Origin: Candidatus Yanofskybacteria bacterium RIFCSPHIGHO2_01_FULL_41_26
GTDB taxonomy: Bacteria; Patescibacteriota; Minisyncoccia; 2-02-FULL-40-12; GWA2-44-9
DNA: 36,662 bases
Direction of reading: 5' to 3'
NCBI GenBank assembly: GCA_001794055.1
Contig: MGJB01000011.1
Span: 1-36,662 of the forward strand
Shown here piece after piece: positions 9,834 through 17,829 of this stretch (within the stretch, counting starts at the first letter, position 1; each line of letters opens with the position of its first letter). The notes beneath the pieces are model-generated. The model was not told the DNA's origin. It was given only the letters and a program-made list of their open reading frames with translations, and made no database searches. The translations under genes were made by a program, and so were the position numbers.

Positions 9834-9880
9834 TGTGGATAACCGACTTGCGAAGTCGGTAAGATCAAAATTGTGGATAA
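9834..9880 (-). promoter_or_regulatory. Two perfect DnaA-box sequences upstream of mraZ
   Basis: TGTGGATAA (reverse complement TTATCCACA) at 9834-9842 and 9872-9880. Confidence 0.5.
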
Positions 9881-9882
9881 CT

Positions 9883-10317
9883 ATGTTAATTGGCGAATAT
9901 CAACACAATCTGGATCCCAAAAAAAGGCTCGCTATCCCGTCAAAATTCAGGAAAGAGCTTGGGGATGGAGCTGTTCTAACCAAGGGTCTTGATGGCTGTT
10001 TATTCATTTTTCCTTTAAAGAATTGGTCGCCGTTTGCAGAGATGCTGGGAGGATTATCTATTGGTAAACAGGACACGAGGTCGTTTGCCCGCCTATTTCT
10101 TTCAGGTGCTGTAGATGTGGAGTTTGATTCATTGGGGAGGATATTGGTACCGGATAATTTAAAAAAATACGCAAATTTAAACAAAAAAATCATAATAGCA
10201 GGATTGTTTAATAGGTTAGAAATCTGGGATGAAGAAAAGTGGAGTATGTACAAGGATAATTTAGAAAAAAATTCAGATAAAACAGCCGAGAAGTTGGGGG
10301 AACTCGGATTGATATGA
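9883..10317 (+). CDS. mraZ: Transcriptional regulator/cell-division protein MraZ
   Basis: MLIGEYQHNLDPKKRLAIPSKFRKELGDGAVLTKG...; start moved to 9883. Confidence 0.93.
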   Translation: MLIGEYQHNLDPKKRLAIPSKFRKELGDGAVLTKGLDGCLFIFPLKNWSPFAEMLGGLSIGKQDTRSFARLFLSGAVDVEFDSLGRILVPDNLKKYANLNKKIIIAGLFNRLEIWDEEKWSMYKDNLEKNSDKTAEKLGELGLI

Positions 10318-10321
10318 GTAT

Positions 10322-11191
10322 ATGGTTCACAAGCCTGTTCTTGTAAATGAAGTTATTGAGTATCTGAGCCTGGAGCCAGGAAATAAGGTGATTGATGCCA
10401 CCCTGGACGGAGGAGGACACGCTTTAGCAATTTTAGAAAAATTTAAAGACATAAAAATTTTAGGAATAGAATGGGATCCGGAACTGTTTAAAAATTTAAA
10501 AATAACAGATAGCAGATTAATAAAGATTAATGATAGTTATGTAAACTTAAAAAAAGTAGTAAAAGATTACAAGTTTGAACCAGATGGTATATTGTTTGAT
10601 CTTGGGTTGTCGTCATGGCATTACGAAGAAAGCGGCAGAGGATTTTCTTTCAAGAAAAATGAAACGTTGGACATGAGGTTTAACCAAGAAATTCAAACCG
10701 AAAGCGCTCTTGATATTGTGAATAAATCAAGCGAGGAGGAATTAAGGGAGCTGATAAGTTCTTTGGGCGAGGAACAGTTTGCCGGAAACATAGCCAAGAA
10801 TATTGTCCGAATCAGACGCGAAAAACCGATTGTGATGACAGGGGAGTTGGTAAGCGTGATAAACCAGTCGGTTCCTGATTGGTATAAGCATCGAAAGATA
10901 CACTTTGCGACCAAAACATTTCAAGCTTTGAGAGTTTCGGTAAACGATGAACTTGTAAATATCAGAAAAGGACTAATGGCAGCCATAGAGGTGTTAAAGC
11001 CTAAAGGAAGATTGGCGATGATAGCGTTTCAAGGATTGGAAAATAAAGTAGCCAAGGAAATTTTTAGAGAAAAGAAGAAAAATGGAGTCATAGAATTTGT
11101 GGTGAAAGGTGCGGTTAAACCTTCTTGGGAAGAACAAAAATCTAATCCGAGAGCGAGGAGTGCCAAGATGAAGGTTATACAGAAAATTTAA
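10322..11191 (+). CDS. rsmH: 16S rRNA (cytosine(1402)-N4)-methyltransferase RsmH
   Basis: HKPVLVNEVIEYL, DATLDGGGHA, ILFDLGLSSWHYE, KTFQALRVSVNDEL. Confidence 0.95.
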   Translation: MVHKPVLVNEVIEYLSLEPGNKVIDATLDGGGHALAILEKFKDIKILGIEWDPELFKNLKITDSRLIKINDSYVNLKKVVKDYKFEPDGILFDLGLSSWHYEESGRGFSFKKNETLDMRFNQEIQTESALDIVNKSSEEELRELISSLGEEQFAGNIAKNIVRIRREKPIVMTGELVSVINQSVPDWYKHRKIHFATKTFQALRVSVNDELVNIRKGLMAAIEVLKPKGRLAMIAFQGLENKVAKEIFREKKKNGVIEFVVKGAVKPSWEEQKSNPRARSAKMKVIQKI

Positions 11192-11225
11192 ACGGGATGG
11201 GAAGGAATGCCCTAGCCCTAAAAAA

Positions 11226-11579
11226 GTGACAGTAACCAAACATGCGGCCATGCCTATCGGCAGGCAGGTAGCTAAAGAGTTAAACCATAATTCAGTAAGT
11301 ACGGTTTTCCTGATAAACACAATTGTATTGTTAACTGTGGGACTCCTGGCGGTTTATTATGTAATTCAGGCCAACATAATTGCGGCCGGCAGTTATAAAA
11401 TAGACGTGTTAAACCAAAAACTCCAGTCTCTAAATGAGACTCACAGTTATTTGGCTGCCCAAGAGCTGTCAATGGAAGATCCGACGAGGGTTCTTAATTT
11501 TGCTTTAAGCAAAAACATGGTTGAAGCAAAAGATGCTGTTTATTTGTTTGAAAATGGAGAGGTGGCTTTGAGGCCATAA
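11226..11579 (+). CDS. FtsL-like small bitopic membrane protein in the dcw cluster
   Basis: Single TM helix plus coiled-coil-like region, located between rsmH and ftsI. Confidence 0.6.
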   Translation: MTVTKHAAMPIGRQVAKELNHNSVSTVFLINTIVLLTVGLLAVYYVIQANIIAAGSYKIDVLNQKLQSLNETHSYLAAQELSMEDPTRVLNFALSKNMVEAKDAVYLFENGEVALRP

Positions 11580-11580
11580 T

Positions 11581-13317
11581 ATGAAATTGCATGATAATTT
11601 ACGCATAAATATATTTTTTATTCTTGTCTTGATTGTTTCAAGCCTGATTTTATACAGGCTTTTTATTTTATCTTATATCCGACATTCGGTTTATTCCCGT
11701 ACTGCGACGGCTCAAAAAGATAATGTCACTAACATTTTGGCCCGGGGTAATATATACATGAATGATCCGGCATCAAATAGCTTATTTCTTGCCGCTACCA
11801 ATAAAAAGTTTCCCTTGGCTTACGTTGTTCCTACTAAGGTTGACTGGGCAAACGATGAGGAAAAGACGACCCAAGCAGCAGATATTTTAAAAGTTGACAA
11901 AAATTTAATTCTAAACACAATCCAATCAGGGCAGAATTATTCTAAAGTTTTGGCAAGAAGGCTTGATGCGAGTCAGGTTGAGGGTATAAAAAATTTAAAC
12001 TTAAGAGGACTAGGGATTTCATATGAAACTGACAGATTTTATCCTGGACAAAAATTGGCGGCTAATGTTTTGGGTTTTTTGGGATATGATTTGAACGGTC
12101 GTTCGGGACAATATGGGATTGAATCTTATTATGATGACGATCTTTTTGGCAGGGCAGGAGTAAAATCATCGACCGCGACAGGAATGTTTAGTTTTATTAA
12201 AAATATTGTTTATCGCAATAAGAAAAGTTCGCTGGCTGGTGAAAACGATGCATTCAACCGTCCGTCGGATGTTGTTTTGACTATAGACAAAAATATTCAG
12301 GCTTATGCAGAAGACAAGCTTGAAAATGTGCTGAAAAAATGGAATGCCCAAGGGGGGACAATTATTGTTCAGGACCCCAATACCGGCAAAATATTAGCTA
12401 TGGCCGATAAGCCGTCATTTGATCCTAATAATTATAGTGATTATCAATCCGGCTTGTTTTTGAATAAAGGCGTGCAAGAAGTCTTTGAGCCCGGTTCGTC
12501 TTTCAAACCCATAACGATGTCTATGGGACTAGATCTCGGCAGAGTTTCTTCTCAAACGACATTTACCGATGTTGGTTTTGTTCAAGCCGCTGAATATACA
12601 ATACATAATTTCAGCAACAAAATTTTCGGTTCTCAAACGATGTCTCAAGTATTGGAAAAATCCATAAATACCGGAGCCATGTTTGTCGAAAATCTTGTGG
12701 GTGATGAAAACTTTCTTAACTATGCCATCAACACCGGATTCGGACAAAGAACAGGCATAGATCTACCGGGCGAGGTAAACGGAGATATAACTAATTTATA
12801 CAGTGGGAGAAAAATTAATTATCTGACGGCATCGTTCGGCCAGGGAATTGCGGTTACGTCCATACAGCTTATTAATGCTTACTCGGCTATTGCAAATGGG
12901 GGCAAGCTTATGAAACCTTATGTTGTTGAAAAGATAATCAAAGAAGGAGGAGAAGAAGTGATTACCAAGCCGGAGATAATAAGCATTCCATTTTCAAAAA
13001 AAACATCAGACAAATTGAAGTCGATGCTGATTGGGGTGGTAGATAACGGCTTTGATAAAGCCAAGATTAAGGGGTATGATATAGCCGGTAAAACCGGGAC
13101 TGCGCAAATACCTGACGGGAAAGGCGGTTACGACAAAACGGAATTTATTCACGATTTTATGGGGTTTGCGCCGGCTTATGATCCTAAGTTTGTAATTTTG
13201 ATAAAAATGGACCGGCCCAAAGGTATTCAATTTGCCGCCGACAGTTTGTCTCCGACGTTCAGAGAAATGGCGCAGTTTTTAATTAATTATTACAAAATTC
13301 CACCTACTAGAAAGTAA
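11581..13317 (+). CDS. ftsI: Penicillin-binding protein, FtsI/PBP2-type transpeptidase
   Basis: FEPGSSFKPITMSMGL (SxxK), SINTGA (SxN), AGKTGTAQIPDGKGGY (KTG), dcw context. Confidence 0.9.
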   Translation: MKLHDNLRINIFFILVLIVSSLILYRLFILSYIRHSVYSRTATAQKDNVTNILARGNIYMNDPASNSLFLAATNKKFPLAYVVPTKVDWANDEEKTTQAADILKVDKNLILNTIQSGQNYSKVLARRLDASQVEGIKNLNLRGLGISYETDRFYPGQKLAANVLGFLGYDLNGRSGQYGIESYYDDDLFGRAGVKSSTATGMFSFIKNIVYRNKKSSLAGENDAFNRPSDVVLTIDKNIQAYAEDKLENVLKKWNAQGGTIIVQDPNTGKILAMADKPSFDPNNYSDYQSGLFLNKGVQEVFEPGSSFKPITMSMGLDLGRVSSQTTFTDVGFVQAAEYTIHNFSNKIFGSQTMSQVLEKSINTGAMFVENLVGDENFLNYAINTGFGQRTGIDLPGEVNGDITNLYSGRKINYLTASFGQGIAVTSIQLINAYSAIANGGKLMKPYVVEKIIKEGGEEVITKPEIISIPFSKKTSDKLKSMLIGVVDNGFDKAKIKGYDIAGKTGTAQIPDGKGGYDKTEFIHDFMGFAPAYDPKFVILIKMDRPKGIQFAADSLSPTFREMAQFLINYYKIPPTRK

Positions 13318-13321
13318 ATCC

Positions 13322-14647
13322 ATGTATAAATTATCCCAAATCATTGTAGAAATACTAGCTAAAATATATTTGTGGCGTTTTGACCCGAAAATTATTGGAG
13401 TTACCGGAAATGTCGGAAAGACATCCGCAAAAGAAGCAATCGGCTTGGTTGTAAGTAAAATTAAAAAAGTCAGAGTCGGTGGGGGAAATTTAAATAATGA
13501 AATTGGTCTGCCTTTTAATATTATTAGCGATTCAGTTGATGAATATTATGAGAAAGGCGGCAGTCTAATTTTTGGAATAAAATCTTTTTTTAAAGCAATT
13601 TTAGGCCTTCTCGGTTCTAACTATCCCGAAGTGCTTGTTTTGGAGTACGGAGCTGACAGACCGGGAGATATAAAAAAGTTATCTAAAAAATATAAACCGC
13701 ATGTTGGTGTAGTTACTGCGGTTGGGGAAGTGCCGGTTCATGTGGAATTTTTTTCTGGACCGGAGGGGGTGGCTCGTGAGAAAGGTCGACTGATTGAAGC
13801 ACTTTCAATTTCCGATTTTGCGGTTTTGAATTTTGACGATCTGGCGGTTCTTGAAATGAAAGAAAAAACAAAGGCTAAAACATTAACATATGGATTTGGT
13901 GAAGGGGCAACGGTACGAATCTCTAATCTTGAGCCATGGACAGAGAGCGGAATTCCTGAAGGAGTAAATTTTAAAATGAATTATAACGACACTCTCCATG
14001 GTGGCGGACAGGGTTTTGTGCCATTTAAACTAAGCGGTTCGTTGGGCAAATCCCAGGGTTATGCTGCTGCGGCCGCGGCCGCAGTCGGCTCAATTTTTGG
14101 CATGAATCTTGTTGATATAAGCGAAACTCTTTCCGAATATCAGGGACCGAAAGGGAGATTAAAAATATTGAAAGGAATTAAAAACTCCACAATTATAGAC
14201 GATACATATAATGCATCGCCTTTATCAACCCATCTTGCCCTAGAAACACTTAGAGATCTGCCTGCTGGCGAGGTGGGTTTACCGGGAACTCGGAAGATTG
14301 CCATGTTAGGTGATATGCTTGAATTGGGGAAATATACTATTCAGGCTCATCAGGAAATCGGCAATATGGCCGGAAGTTTTATTGACTTGCTTGTTTGTGT
14401 GGGTTCAAGGGCGAAATTTATCGCTGACAGTGCTTTTAATCAGATGCCCAAAGAAAATATTTACAGATTTGATACATCAGACGAAACAAAATTAAAAGTT
14501 AACGAATTAATTAATGAAGGGGATTTAGTTTTAGTGAAAGGTTCGCAGGGGATGCGCATGGAGAAAATTGTCGAAGAGATAATGGCCGAACCGGACAAAA
14601 AGAAAGAACTGCTCGTTCGCCAATCCGCTAAATGGCTCAAGAGATGA
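13322..14647 (+). CDS. murF: Mur ligase, UDP-MurNAc-tripeptide:D-Ala-D-Ala ligase-like
   Basis: GVTGNVGKTSAKEAI, IIDDTYNASPLS, KIAMLGDMLELG, VLVKGSQGMRMEKIV. Confidence 0.9.
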   Translation: MYKLSQIIVEILAKIYLWRFDPKIIGVTGNVGKTSAKEAIGLVVSKIKKVRVGGGNLNNEIGLPFNIISDSVDEYYEKGGSLIFGIKSFFKAILGLLGSNYPEVLVLEYGADRPGDIKKLSKKYKPHVGVVTAVGEVPVHVEFFSGPEGVAREKGRLIEALSISDFAVLNFDDLAVLEMKEKTKAKTLTYGFGEGATVRISNLEPWTESGIPEGVNFKMNYNDTLHGGGQGFVPFKLSGSLGKSQGYAAAAAAAVGSIFGMNLVDISETLSEYQGPKGRLKILKGIKNSTIIDDTYNASPLSTHLALETLRDLPAGEVGLPGTRKIAMLGDMLELGKYTIQAHQEIGNMAGSFIDLLVCVGSRAKFIADSAFNQMPKENIYRFDTSDETKLKVNELINEGDLVLVKGSQGMRMEKIVEEIMAEPDKKKELLVRQSAKWLKR

Positions 14648-14690
14648 AGTTTTTATAAAGGTATCCTACGAGCCACTTATAAAAACTTTT
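14647..14690 (+). terminator. Hairpin at the end of the dcw cluster
   Basis: AAGTTTTTATAA (14647-14658) / TTATAAAAACTT (14677-14688), perfect 12-bp stem then TT. Confidence 0.55.
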
Positions 14691-14747
14691 GTTCTGGTAA
14701 ACAAAAAACCCCGATGTTCTGGGGCTTTGGGGGTTAATTGCCTATGG

Positions 14748-14879
14748 TCACTTCTTATTGAGGATATCTCGGATTTCTTTGAGCGTGTCAACTATGTTAG
14801 AAAGATAAAACAAAATCCAACATGCGATTATTAATACTATAACACCGAAAGCCCGAAATAACGCAGTAAGCTCATCCAT
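14748..14879 (-). CDS. Small single-pass membrane protein (43 aa), not in the ORF track
   Basis: MDELTALFRAFGVIVLIIACWILFYLSNIVDTLKEIRDILNKK*; RBS GGAGGGAGAAAG before ATG; terminator-like GCCCCAGAACATCGGGGTTTTTT downstream on the minus strand. Confidence 0.65.
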   Translation of the reverse strand: MDELTALFRAFGVIVLIIACWILFYLSNIVDTLKEIRDILNKK

Positions 14880-14993
14880 CTTTCTCCCTCCACTTGTGGA
14901 AAGAATTTACTAAAAAGAACGTAAAAATACTTTAACATATCGCTAGACTATTTGTCAAATTAGGAAAATTAAGTTAAAATATCCTAATTAAAT

Positions 14994-15068
14994 GGCGCCA
15001 TCGTCTATCGGTTAGGACACATGCTTCTCAAGCATGGAAGCGGAGTTCGATTCTCCGTGGCGCTGCCA
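14994..15068 (+). tRNA. tRNA-Glu (anticodon CTC), CCA encoded
   Basis: GGCGCCA...TGGCGCT acceptor (one G-U), anticodon stem CATGC-TTCTCAA-GCATG, T arm CGGAG-TTCGATT-CTCCG, GCCA 3' end. Confidence 0.93.
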
Positions 15069-15146
15069 TTATGGAAAATTGGTCTTTCGGCGACTAAGTT
15101 GAACGGCTTTTTCCATACTAGGGTTAGATTACTTCCATCCCAGATA

Positions 15147-15174
15147 AAGTTTTCCAATGTTCTCTATCGGCCCA
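15147..15174 (+). repeat. Interspersed repeat, copy 1
   Basis: AAAGTTTTCCAATGTTCTCTATCGGCCC. Confidence 0.8.
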
Positions 15175-15213
15175 ATCTGGTAATTTCTGCCGGTTTTTGT
15201 TTTAATAATTTTT

Positions 15214-15603
15214 ATGAATAAAGATTTTAAGAAATGGCACGACAAGAAAGCCCATCTTCATGATAAGGGTTCTCGAGTATTCTTTCATGAGCGTGAAGTT
15301 TGGTGGTGTTCAATAGGTTTGAATATCGGTTTTGAACAAGATGGCAAAGGATTTAATTTTGCTCGTCCAGTTTTAGTTTTCAAGAAATTCAACAACGAAA
15401 CGTTCTGGGCGATTCCTCTAACCACCAAAGTAAAAACTGGGAAATATTGGTTTCCTGTTAATTTCGAAGATGGTGTAAAGAGAACTGCCGTTCTTTCTCA
15501 AGTTCGTTTGGTTGATGCCAAGCGGCTGTATCAAAAAATTGGAGTATTAGATAAAGCCGATTATCAAAAATTAACCGAAGAATTCGTTAAGCTTTGTAAG
15601 TAA
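15214..15603 (+). CDS. PemK/MazF-like toxin-family protein
   Basis: REVWWCSIGLNIGFEQDGKGFNFARPVLVFKKFNNETFWAIPLTTKVKTGKYWFPV. Confidence 0.85.
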   Translation: MNKDFKKWHDKKAHLHDKGSRVFFHEREVWWCSIGLNIGFEQDGKGFNFARPVLVFKKFNNETFWAIPLTTKVKTGKYWFPVNFEDGVKRTAVLSQVRLVDAKRLYQKIGVLDKADYQKLTEEFVKLCK

Positions 15604-15623
15604 AATAAGTGTGTATATAGTCA

Positions 15624-15686
15624 GAAACACCCTTGCAGGTGTTTCGAGGCCGAAGCCGTATAGGCTTTAAATGTATCATACGGCTT
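15624..15686. other. Two consecutive hairpins after the MazF-like gene
   Basis: GAAACACC-CTTGCA-GGTGTTTC (15624-15645) and AAGCCGTAT...ATACGGCTT (15653-15686). Confidence 0.6.
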
Positions 15687-15801
15687 ATAAAAAGTCAATG
15701 AGTTGTCAACATACCAGCATAACCAACATTTTTTAGATAGCCAGACAAGAATCAGGAATTAATAAGGGTTCACTGATAAAACTTTGATAGATATTTCTCA
15801 A

Positions 15802-15946
15802 CAAAGTTTTCCAATGTTCTCTATTGGCCCTGCCATTAGTGGAATGAGGCAAGCTTTTTAAGCCAGTAATCATTAGGGAATCTGGGTTACTGAGGGTTTG
15901 CCTCATCCCTGTTTTTCTCGACCCCCAAGGGGAATGGAAAACTTTG
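15802..15946. repeat. Structured interspersed repeat, copy 2, with 12-bp terminal inverted arms
   Basis: CAAAGTTTTCCA (15802-15813) / TGGAAAACTTTG (15935-15946); core AAAGTTTTCCAATGTTCTCTATTGGCCC at 15803-15830; inner ATGAGGCAA/TTGCCTCAT. Confidence 0.75.
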
Positions 15947-16004
15947 GTTGACAAATAAATAAATCTTAAGTAAAATCACAGCAGAACTTTCAAAGGATTT
16001 ACCG

Positions 16005-16541
16005 ATGATTAGAAAAATAATGTCAATTTTTGAGAGATTCAAAAAAACACCCGAAGAATATAGCGAAGAATATTTCCGCAAGGCACAGGAAGAGGCTAGA
16101 AAATCAGTAGAAAAATTTGAGAGAGAACGAAGCGAAAAGATCGAAGCCATTAGGAATACTAAGGGCTTTGGGGAAGGTGTAATTTCAACTTGTGCTAAGT
16201 TGGAAATTTCACAAGAAGAAGCTGAAAAGATGACTGACGATGTGAGCTTGTATGATTATGAAAGGAAGAAGTTCTATATAAAAGCCAATATTGATCAAAT
16301 TAGAAAGTACGTTAATTCTGAACATCCGAAGGAAATAATTTATACGAATATTAGATCTGACGATCTTGCCCAATTTGGTGATTATGTTATCGATGTGGGT
16401 AATAATGTCATGATAAGATATGACGGTTATGCACAATATCCCGGTTCTCGGGATATGGCTTCTTTTAATTTCATTCCGATGGAATACAAATCAGAATCAC
16501 TGGGAGGATATTTTTCTAAAACCAGATTTTTTCTAAAGTAG
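16005..16541 (+). CDS. Hypothetical protein
   Basis: 178 aa ORF with upstream TTGACA and downstream terminator hairpin. Confidence 0.6.
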   Translation: MIRKIMSIFERFKKTPEEYSEEYFRKAQEEARKSVEKFERERSEKIEAIRNTKGFGEGVISTCAKLEISQEEAEKMTDDVSLYDYERKKFYIKANIDQIRKYVNSEHPKEIIYTNIRSDDLAQFGDYVIDVGNNVMIRYDGYAQYPGSRDMASFNFIPMEYKSESLGGYFSKTRFFLK

Positions 16542-16546
16542 TTTTA

Positions 16547-16568
16547 GGAGCCTGAAGGCTCCCTTTTA
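16547..16568 (+). terminator. Rho-independent terminator-like hairpin
   Basis: GGAGCCT-GA-AGGCTCC-CTTTTAATT. Confidence 0.7.
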
Positions 16569-16637
16569 ATTACTCAAACCGTAAATTCTGGAATATTTAC
16601 TGGGTTTTTAATAAAATAACCATAGATTTCATTGAAC

Positions 16638-16665
16638 AAAGTTTTCCAACGTTCTCTATTGGCCC
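16638..16665 (+). repeat. Interspersed repeat, copy 3
   Basis: AAAGTTTTCCAACGTTCTCTATTGGCCC. Confidence 0.8.
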
Positions 16666-16723
16666 TGCCAAAGTTGTGGAAGTTTGGTGCGGGGTCAAGC
16701 ACGGAAGCAGAATTAGATAAAAA

Positions 16724-16882
16724 ATGAATAGCTTAACCGAGAGAGTGGGTAATGTCATAGATGTGGTTGGAGCCATGAAAGATGATGTGGAAGTTATAAA
16801 GATGGATATAGAATTTATTAAACATGACCTAAAGAGTAAGGTGGCAAGAGGTGTAGGTGGGAAATTGTCTAATGAATTTTGA
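16724..16882 (+). CDS. Small ORF (52 aa), possible remnant of a coiled-coil protein
   Basis: MNSLTERVGNVIDVVGAMKDDVEVIKMDIEFIKHDLKSKVARGVGGKLSNEF*; not in the ORF track. Confidence 0.4.
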   Translation: MNSLTERVGNVIDVVGAMKDDVEVIKMDIEFIKHDLKSKVARGVGGKLSNEF

Positions 16883-16907
16883 CAAAATATGTATAATCGG
16901 CTAATAT
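16879..16907 (+). promoter_or_regulatory. rplU promoter giving a near-leaderless mRNA
   Basis: TTGACA (16879-16884), 17-nt spacer, TAATAT (16902-16907); ATG at 16917. Confidence 0.7.
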
Positions 16908-16916
16908 ATACAAACA

Positions 16917-17249
16917 ATGACTTTTGCGGTTATTAAAACAGGTGGCAAGCAATATAAGGTCGCCGAAGGCGACGTTTTAAGGGTTGAAAAACTTGCATCC
17001 ATAGACGGGTCTGCCTCCGGCGGAGAGGGTGGCGATGTCGTTTTTGAGGATGTTCTGTTGGTGGTTAATGGTGAAGTGAGGCTTGGAAAACCGATTGTTT
17101 CAGGAGCCAAGGTTACAGCTAAGATTTTAGAAGAAGGAAAGAGCAAAAAGAAAATGGTTTTCAAATATAAATCCAAAACTCGCCAGCACAAGAAAAAAGG
17201 CCACCGTCAGCCATACACCAAAATTCAAATAACAAAAATCATTGCTTAG
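16917..17249 (+). CDS. rplU: 50S ribosomal protein L21
   Basis: [26 protein letters not shown]...[52 protein letters not shown]. Confidence 0.95.
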   Translation: MTFAVIKTGGKQYKVAEGDVLRVEKLASIDGSASGGEGGDVVFEDVLLVVNGEVRLGKPIVSGAKVTAKILEEGKSKKKMVFKYKSKTRQHKKKGHRQPYTKIQITKIIA

Positions 17250-17263
17250 AGCAATGATTTTTT
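17235..17263 (+). terminator. rplU terminator overlapping the 3' end of the gene
   Basis: AAAATCATTGCT-TAG-AGCAATGATTTTTT; the loop is the stop codon. Confidence 0.75.
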
Positions 17264-17285
17264 GGTTATGCTATGATTATTTTAT

Positions 17286-17627
17286 ATGACAATCAATTAT
17301 GACGACTTTGAAAAAATTGATATACGCATGGGTAAAATTATTGATGTCCAAGATTTCCCCGAAGCGAAAAAACCAGCTTTCAAATTGAAAATAGATTTCG
17401 GTTCGGAGCTCGGGGTCAAATCTTCAAGTGTTCAGGCGGTCGGGGCACACACAAAAGAAGAGCTTTTGGGCATGTTGGTCTGTTGTGTCGTTAACTTTCT
17501 TCCGAAAAGAATCGGCCCGTTTACCTCGGAAGTTCTTACGTTGGGATTCAGGAATACTAACGGCATCGGCTGGGTTTTGATAACTCCGTCGAAAGATTCG
17601 GTTAAGATGGGGGATAAATTAGCTTGA
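17286..17627 (+). CDS. csaA: CsaA-like tRNA-binding-domain protein
   Basis: FEKIDIRMGKIIDVQDFPEAKKPAFKLKIDFG...VNFLPKRIGPFTSEVLTLGF. Confidence 0.85.
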   Translation: MTINYDDFEKIDIRMGKIIDVQDFPEAKKPAFKLKIDFGSELGVKSSSVQAVGAHTKEELLGMLVCCVVNFLPKRIGPFTSEVLTLGFRNTNGIGWVLITPSKDSVKMGDKLA

Positions 17628-17652
17628 CAACATATAGACTTTGAATTAAGAT
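17624..17652 (+). promoter_or_regulatory. Promoter of the first attenuator leader
   Basis: TTGACA (17624-17629), 17-nt spacer, TAAGAT (17647-17652). Confidence 0.65.
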
Positions 17653-17663
17653 ATATTATCAAA

Positions 17664-17732
17664 ATGAATATAAGGTTCAGCACAAATTGGCATTATTACT
17701 CAACATTCTCTCGTGAAAGAGGGTTGAGTTAA
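17664..17732 (+). CDS. Leader peptide 1 (22 aa)
   Basis: MNIRFSTNWHYYSTFSRERGLS*; its 3' half is the 5' strand of the antiterminator. Confidence 0.7.
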   Translation: MNIRFSTNWHYYSTFSRERGLS

Positions 17733-17793
17733 TGTCTTTACTTCCTAATTTTTGACATGAATTTAGCCCCCTCTCACGAGGGGGCTTTCGTTT
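17698..17793 (+). promoter_or_regulatory. Attenuator 1: competing hairpins 1:2, 2:3 (antiterminator) and 3:4 (terminator)
   Basis: 1:2 ACTCAAC/GTTGAGT (17698-17704/17723-17729); 2:3 CTCGTG-AA-AGAGGG/CCCTCTCACGAG (17710-17723/17769-17780); terminator AGCCCCCTC-TCAC-GAGGGGGCT-TTCGTTT (17765-17793). Confidence 0.75.
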
Positions 17794-17829
17794 GGGAAGC
17801 CCAGTTCTTTCAAAGGAGGACAATATCAG

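Noticed and set aside
9834-9880. oriC at the mraZ promoter
   Set aside because: Only two perfect and one near-match DnaA boxes, no dnaA/dnaN or AT-rich DUE pattern; better read as a possible regulatory cluster
15733-16150. Minus-strand ORFs of 73 and 87 aa
   Set aside because: Lie over the structured repeat and antisense to the 16005 ORF; no start or motif support
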